From positions 865,213 through 929,212 of the forward strand of contig JAUPFP010000023.1 of the NCBI GenBank assembly GCA_036925085.1: DNA of 64,000 nucleotides, given 5' to 3'. The notes below the pieces were generated by a model, which ran no database searches, was not told the origin of the DNA, and was given only the letters and a program-made list of their open reading frames with translations. Below are positions 60,001-64,000 of the stretch, piece after piece. The number at the start of each line of letters is the position of its first letter. The stretch's first letter is position 1. The DNA comes from Brachycybe producta (lineage: Eukaryota > Arthropoda > Diplopoda > Playtdesmida > Andrognathidae). A program made the position numbers and the translations under genes.

Positions 60001-62742
60001 TTGGGTTAGTGTCTCCTTTCTTTCTTTCTTGTTAGTAAGAAGATCTATTACATTCATTGCCATTACTATTGACATTGATTATTAGAGTGAAAAAGAGCGG
60101 AAAAAAAACTAAGATAGTCAAGTTGTAATGTTTAGGTAGAAAACATCAATCGTTGGGTCCAATTAAAAACAAATAAAGAAGGAACTCAGTGTGCATTCAT
60201 TCATAATGTATTTTCATGCGTTGTTTTGTTGGTCTTTTTTTGATGATTTGTTGCTCAAATGGACACACAAGACAACAAAATTTATGTCCCTTTTGTGTAG
60301 GGTTGGGAATCACCAATGCGACTGATTAAGCGCCAAATTAAACAAAAGCCAAACTAGACAAGCGAGCTAGCGCCACATTCGACTACAAAATGAAATCGAA
60401 CGTCACTGGGCTGTCGTCGGAATGTCTTTTCTATGGAAAAACACCAACCATGGCACACACATATTGTTCTCAGTACTTCATATGCGGCCGGCCGCACACC
60501 GCGGTCTTTTTGAAAGTGTACAGTTTTTGACGACAACTCGACTTCATTTTGTCGTCAAAAAGTGTTTCAAAAGTCGCCACTGTGTCAAGATCCTTAGTCC
60601 CTATGGTATTTTAACAATGTGCACTCATAGATTGAGCTCTCGACCTGGGGCCCGTTTCACAAAAATACAAGTCTTGTCCGTAACAATTTTATGTTACAAG
60701 TAATTGTAATCACAACTTGTTGGTTATGGGTGATTCATGGACATTTGTACACATAACTACAAGTCTTGTGAGCAACAATAAGCGTGTAGATAACAAGTTG
60801 TTTGGAACAAGTGAAGTCCGTAACAAGTGTAGTTAACAAAACGTTAATTTTTGTCAGTCAGTGTTCATAAAATAGTCGTTTTCTTTTTTGTGTGTAATTC
60901 CAAAGTGTCAAAAATATCTAAAAATGTTGCATTAGGAAATAAGCTGTGTGTATTTTAAAAGAAGTGCGAGATAGTAAGTAAGGACATTTTGTTTAATTTC
61001 AAAACACTTGTAAAACAACCTTTTGAGTTAGGTAGTAAATCTGTGGTTGGTAACAAGTGTCAGTAACAAGTTTGTCAACTACATTTGTTAGTTACAAGTG
61101 ATCTTTTGTAGGTTTACAAGTAATTCACTTGTAAACTTCTAAAAATTCACTTCTAATTACAAATGTATACTTGTACTTTTGTGAAACACTAATAACTTAA
61201 TAAGTAGATATTTTACAAACTTGTAAAAATATACTTGTTACTAACAAGACTTGTAGTTTTGTGAAACATGACAGATAGCACAATATAGCCTCTAACATGC
61301 AACGAATTACTCTTATTACTAAAACCATAATATTGCAATATATTTGAGGAGCCCCCCCCCCCAAAAAAAAAAGAATTTCACATGCATCAGCTGCCGAACA
61401 CTTGTTAAAGTTTTTGAAAAATCAGCGAGCGCCCTATATGATCACCATTTGCAAACCCTTTTCAAAAAATTGCGTTACTTTACGAGCCACACTTTTTTAA
61501 GTTGAAGAAACTTGTTTCTTCAACTTCACTGATTCAATGTAATGAAACAATCTGCCTCAAGCCTTTTCACTTAAAGCGACTGCCAATAGTCAACAAAAGA
61601 GCTTTCTAAGACCATATAATGGTATAGACGTGAAGGTTCGTCAAGTGTGTTTTTGATGGTTTATTTTGATCTCAAAAATAATAATAAAAAAAACCACCAC
61701 AAAAACACGATTCAATCTCTTGGTGATGCTACACATAAAAAAAAGCTCCATCATCACGTGATTCAGATAATATAATAGAAAAGTATCATCATAGCCTCTC
61801 CCCAAACCCCCACCCCCAATACAAATGTGAACATTTTTGTTGGAAATTTGAAGTTAGTTTTTTTTTTTTTTTTTCAACAAACTTTTTTTAAGAAAGAAAA
61901 ATTCAAAAAATGGTGTTGTTGATCCACAATTGATGTTTTTTTAAGATTGCAAAAAACACTTAAGTACTAAGGACCTTTTTATGCTTGCGATTTATGTCGT
62001 GCGACACAGCGACAGTAGTCAGTGATGCCAATCGGCCACTGTCATTTCCCATTTTGCGTGATATGTTTTGCTTATTGCTTCCATGCAATGAATAATCGGA
62101 AAAGAAGCTGGGGATGTTGTTCATCCCATCTTGGACCGACATCTCCACGCAACTGGACAATCGACAGAAGGGTTGGGGAACTTGGCAGCAATGCCGCAAC
62201 AGACAAACGGCACGTTTGCATAAAAGAACCCATACAAATCGCTTACATAGAAAAGTCGCGCGACATTTTGCTGTTGGTGTTCTATAAGACACGACAACAT
62301 GTTTTACAGAACGCAACGGCATTGCGAAAAGACAGCAGTGCATAAAGTGATCCATTTGTTCCCGTTGCGTTATACAGTAGAACGGACGACATTTTGTCGC
62401 GGAATGTGTCGCGCGACAAGAAAACGCGTGCATAAAAGGGGCCTAACTCGAAAAATATTTCAACAAAAATATTTTTTTATAAAAAAATATTTTTATCTTG
62501 ATTTTTTATTAAAATTAATTATTAATAAGTTGAGGTCGTCTCCCTTTTCTCATAATAGAGAATTCTGTATTGTAATCCACTCAAATCATAAGTTTATCAT
62601 TATTTTATATATTATAGTAACTAATAAAATTTTCATTTGTTTTTATTATTATTATAACAGCATTTCCTGAATACGGTATCGTCAGTATTATTCTGAGTAC
62701 GGTGGTCGTTATTATGGGAATAGCATCATTTTTTATTTATAG
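53977..62742 (+). CDS. Natriuretic-peptide-receptor-like guanylyl cyclase, six internal exons
   Basis: Six exons (53,977-54,091; 55,227-55,419; 58,055-58,190; 58,405-58,496; 59,737-59,875; 62,661-62,742) join in compatible phases to give 251 residues without a stop. They cover the second half of the ANF-receptor-type ligand-binding domain, the juxtamembrane cysteines and one transmembrane helix. In this family ligand binding outside the cell relieves a kinase-homology domain and activates a cytoplasmic cyclase that makes cGMP. Signature stretches such as MWNRTF, DMDPATG and WSGG match vertebrate NPR1/NPR2 at the same spacing. The first half of the ligand-binding domain and all cytoplasmic exons are absent from the window. 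Orthology to a particular NPR cannot be decided here. Confidence 0.9.
54287..54533. mobile_element. MITE in intron A-B
   Basis: The ends GGTTCACACGTGCAGAAAAA and TTTTTCTGCATGTGTGAACT are imperfect inverted repeats. The interior is C/T-rich and non-coding. Confidence 0.6.
55227..55419 (+). CDS. Receptor guanylyl cyclase exon B (ligand-binding domain)
   Basis: The exon follows GTCTGATAG and ends before GTAAGC. It starts by completing AG|T (Ser) and encodes 64 further residues including HSPWFRPDDTEENN, a helix ARKAYEALLTI, and a Phe/Tyr-rich helix ending YDFGTET. It equates to the PWxxxDxxD...A(R/K)xAYxxL segment of NPR proteins. The end is phase 0. Confidence 0.92.
55658..56543. mobile_element. 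TIR element in intron B-C
   Basis: The left side CTTAATGCTAAGC...TTAAGAGCCTACAGTG and the right side (reverse complement CTTAATGCCAAATTGCTTAA, GAGCCTATATGTGTGACG) are inverted and degenerate. The interior includes a two-copy direct repeat. Confidence 0.5.
56026..56410. repeat. Two-copy direct repeat, 193-bp period
   Basis: Units 56,026-56,218 and 56,219-56,410 are over 90 percent alike by eye (for example CACTAGATGAGCAATATTGT and GCAGAAAACAAAACATTTG in both). It is a recent duplication inside the intronic element. Confidence 0.9.
56884..57707. mobile_element. MITE in intron B-C
   Basis: The ends TGGGAACAGACTAATCGTAG and its inverse CGATTAGTCTGTTCCCA match perfectly over 17 bp and then imperfectly through GGTCACTAATTGACCTACAC. 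Both sub-ends carry internal GGTCA/TGACC hairpins. A G-run lies at 57,478-57,494. No coding capacity. Confidence 0.8.
58055..58190 (+). CDS. Receptor guanylyl cyclase exon C (ligand-binding domain)
   Basis: It follows TTTTCTAG and ends before GTAATC. It encodes VNTFITAFYEAVLLYAIALN, then a Gly-rich turn, DGEQITKKMWNRTFDG. This is the highly conserved helix and MWNR(T/S)FxG segment of NPR receptors. Asn of NET and NRT are potential N-glycosylation sites. The donor is phase 1. Confidence 0.95.
58405..58496 (+). CDS. Receptor guanylyl cyclase exon D (ligand-binding domain)
   Basis: It follows ATTTAAG and ends before GTGATG. It encodes ITGNVSIDENGDRNADYSLL, then DMDPATGRFE. The pattern GxTGxVxIDxNGDRxxDYSLxDMDPxTG is diagnostic of class C-type periplasmic-binding folds in receptor guanylyl cyclases. 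It is separated from exon C by the shortest intron (214 bp). Confidence 0.95.
58655..58880. repeat. Fragment of the GGGCC-rich hAT-like family
   Basis: Dense GGGCTTC, GTGGGCT and CTTTGTGGGC words, as in 30,380-30,855, in intron D-E. The termini are not preserved. Confidence 0.5.
58985..59153. mobile_element. Short MITE in intron D-E
   Basis: GGGATCGTTCACGCCATGAG and the inverse of CTCATGGTGTGAACCAGGCC form the ends; interior GGTTAGTGTA/TTAACTTTCC arms are looser. It is 169 bp long and non-coding. Confidence 0.65.
59414..59611. mobile_element. Palindromic hAT MITE, 8-bp target duplication, intron D-E
   Basis: Both ends carry CAGGCAATTAGAAATCGAGA in inverted orientation, then AGTTGGCTCCGCCC and CAACTTCTAATTGGTT arms. 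TAAATAAT flanks it on both sides (59,406-59,413 and 59,612-59,619). It lies only 125 bp upstream of exon E; an apparent 142-codon frame in this area is an artefact joining part of this element to exon E. Confidence 0.85.
59737..59875 (+). CDS. Receptor guanylyl cyclase exon E (end of ligand-binding domain, juxtamembrane)
   Basis: It encodes VVANYYGVEKKFVDTPGKII, HWSGGRTQPPLDTPVCGFDG and SLCPDD, ending before GTAAGT in phase 1. The two cysteines match the juxtamembrane disulfide region of NPR receptors (PPxDxPxCGF...C). The acceptor is atypical: an A-run (AAAAAAAAAG) directly precedes the exon, with the pyrimidine tract about 15 bp upstream. A hAT MITE ends only 125 bp before the acceptor. Confidence 0.92.
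60647..61272. mobile_element. MITE with ACAAGT-rich interior, intron E-F
   Basis: The ends GGGGCCCGTTTCACAAAAAT and TTTTGTGAAACATGAC are inverted and continue through ACAAGTCTTGT. Many direct and inverted AACAAGT / ACTTGTT words fill the 626 bp, so it could fold extensively. GGGGCCCGTTTCAC-type ends are seen in several animal MITE families. Confidence 0.7.
61971..62443. mobile_element. PIF/Harbinger-type MITE, intron E-F
   Basis: The ends GGACCTTTTTATGC and GCATAAAAGGGGCC are inverted and each is flanked by TAA (61,968-61,970 and 62,444-62,446), a 3-bp duplication typical of PIF/Harbinger. Inner arms repeat GTCGCGCGACA palindromes. The frames on both strands within it are element sequence, not genes. 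Confidence 0.75.
62661..62742 (+). CDS. Receptor guanylyl cyclase exon F (transmembrane helix)
   Basis: It follows TTATAACAG and ends AG|GTAAGC in phase 2. It encodes TFPEYGIVSIILSTVVVIMG and IASFFIYR, a single hydrophobic helix of about 21 residues ending in FFIYR, the same terminal sequence seen in vertebrate NPR1. The next exon should begin the cytoplasmic kinase-homology domain and is not visible before 64,000. Confidence 0.93.
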
Positions 62743-62929
62743 GTAAGCTTTCTCTCCTCTCACCTGTATATTAGATAATTGTATTTTTTTTAAAAAATCT
62801 ACTCTCTTTCTGTGCAAAGAAAAACGCACAACGGCTGTGTCCGAAAACTAAAGAAAAAGCTATAAATCTGTAACAAAAAACAATAATGTAGCCTCCTCAT
62901 GAGCATGTAATGTAAAACCACATGTCTTA

Positions 62930-63251
62930 GGTCCGCTTCACACGGGAGACTGCGTGTCATCACTTTATGTTTTCATCAAAGTGGTAGACACGACTTGCTT
63001 CACATGGACCACCGTTAAAAACAATGAACTGTTTATTAGTGCATTATTACACTGTCATGACTTTGATCACCATTGGCTAATAGGCGGAGTTTGACACTCG
63101 TGGTTGAAAACAAACACAAATACCCGCCGCCATGGTGGAGCAAGAAAAGGGGTGGCGGTGTCTCGTGTGAACACCCCCTATACGAATCAATGGTCTGCTA
63201 AAAACAAACACTTTTTGTGGCGACACAAAGTGTCGCGTGTGAAGCAGATGC
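62930..63251. mobile_element. MITE downstream of exon F
   Basis: The left end GGTCCGCTTCACACGGGAGA and the right end (reverse complement GCATCTGCTTCACACGCGAC) are inverted. Its GTGTCGCG words resemble those of the 61,971 element. The 69-codon frame inside is not supported. Confidence 0.6.
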
Positions 63252-64000
63252 TAATCTTCTTCTGTTCTCAAGTTGTTCCACCGACAATCCCACATCCATC
63301 CAATTCATCCTAAAATTTGAAAGGTTTTATCTATTGCCTGTCATATAAGACTCTTTACAAAGGTCTAAAATATGGCCAATTCAAACACATCCGGAATTTT
63401 TTTTTCTTTTATACTCTAGTATGATTCGTTTATACATGTAGCATGAAATAGCTTGTAGTTTCCGGACAATGCCAGAGATGAGATTTTTTTCTTTTGTCTA
63501 TTAAATTCATGAGAAACTGTATTTTTTTTTATTATTTCACGTTGAATGTCATTCTTTGCATAATGTATAATATGCAAATAAATTTTAAGTTTATGCAACA
63601 ACAAAAACATATTGCATTATAATAATAAAAAACCGTATAACCAACGCATACAAAAAAAATCATCACAATAAAGTACCCTGAAAAAAAAAGACTGGCTAAG
63701 AAATTCTAGATAGAATAAAATCTCCCTAAAGCCCAAATTACAATTTTGTTAAACTTTGTAGTAATAAAATTTGCTATCTTGTAGTAATATTGTGATATGA
63801 CATGCAACTGGAAGAAACTAAGGTGCAATTCGAGAAGGAACTTTAGCACTTGAACAGGCTTCCAACAATGGGATAAAACCTGAAAGGATATTTAATAAAA
63901 GATAAGCAAAAAAAAAATAATATGCTTATGCAAAGCCATAATAGAATTCAATATTGTCTTCAACATCACATTGCTTAAAGAGGGCTCCATAGAAAAAAAA
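63252..64000. other. AT-rich intronic DNA
   Basis: Presumably part of the intron after exon F. I looked for a kinase-homology exon starting in phase 2 and found none. Confidence 0.45.

Noticed and set aside
61960..62433. 157-codon minus frame and overlapping plus frames
   Set aside because: They lie within a TAA-flanked MITE and share no motif with known proteins.

Overview
The window looks like AT-rich nuclear DNA from an invertebrate animal. I base this on GT..AG introns, many microsatellites, a dense load of short terminal-inverted-repeat (TIR) transposons, solo LTRs, a non-LTR reverse transcriptase relic, and exons of an animal receptor guanylyl cyclase. I cannot name the phylum from the sequence alone. 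I see no tRNA array, rRNA, CRISPR array or bacterial operon.

Region 1 (1-8406, minus strand, clearly GC-richer) is most of an LTR retrotransposon that runs off the left edge. In its own direction it has a 689-bp 5' LTR with a TATA box and AATAAA, a primer-binding site resembling the 3' end of tRNA-Ala, a 2.4-kb leader with alternating ~60-bp tandem repeats, an intact 583-codon Ty3-type Gag with one CCHC knuckle, and a 1.4-kb untranslated spacer rich in hairpins. Where pol would be expected there is instead an open frame of at least 706 codons (2120 to 1) with a Pro/Arg/Ser-rich middle and no recognisable protease or RT. This is the most unusual object in the window.

Region 2 (8407 to about 53,900) is AT-rich DNA with no host gene I can support. 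It is packed with TE debris. The best-resolved pieces are a TA-flanked element with 28-bp perfect TIRs (23,781-24,302), a hAT-like element with a perfect 8-bp target duplication (30,380-30,855), TTAA-flanked elements (14,461-15,120 and 18,187-18,756), a 1.3-kb mariner-like shell with nested insertions (19,632-20,932), a ~1.96-kb element with long inverted arms (27,470-29,432), two related solo LTRs (35,405-36,141 and 43,301-44,219), a three-level nest at 42,385-44,766, a decayed transposon-associated ORF (25,651-26,146) and a non-LTR RT C-terminal relic (41,271-41,537).

Region 3 (53,977-62,742, plus strand) holds six consecutive exons of a natriuretic-peptide-receptor-like guanylyl cyclase. 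They cover the membrane-proximal half of the extracellular ligand-binding domain and the single transmembrane helix. Splice phases are compatible at every junction and give 251 residues with no stop. The N-terminal exons are not found upstream in this window, and the kinase-homology and cyclase exons must lie to the right of it. Most of its introns carry MITEs, several with target-site duplications. No functional cooperation between the host gene and the mobile elements is evident.
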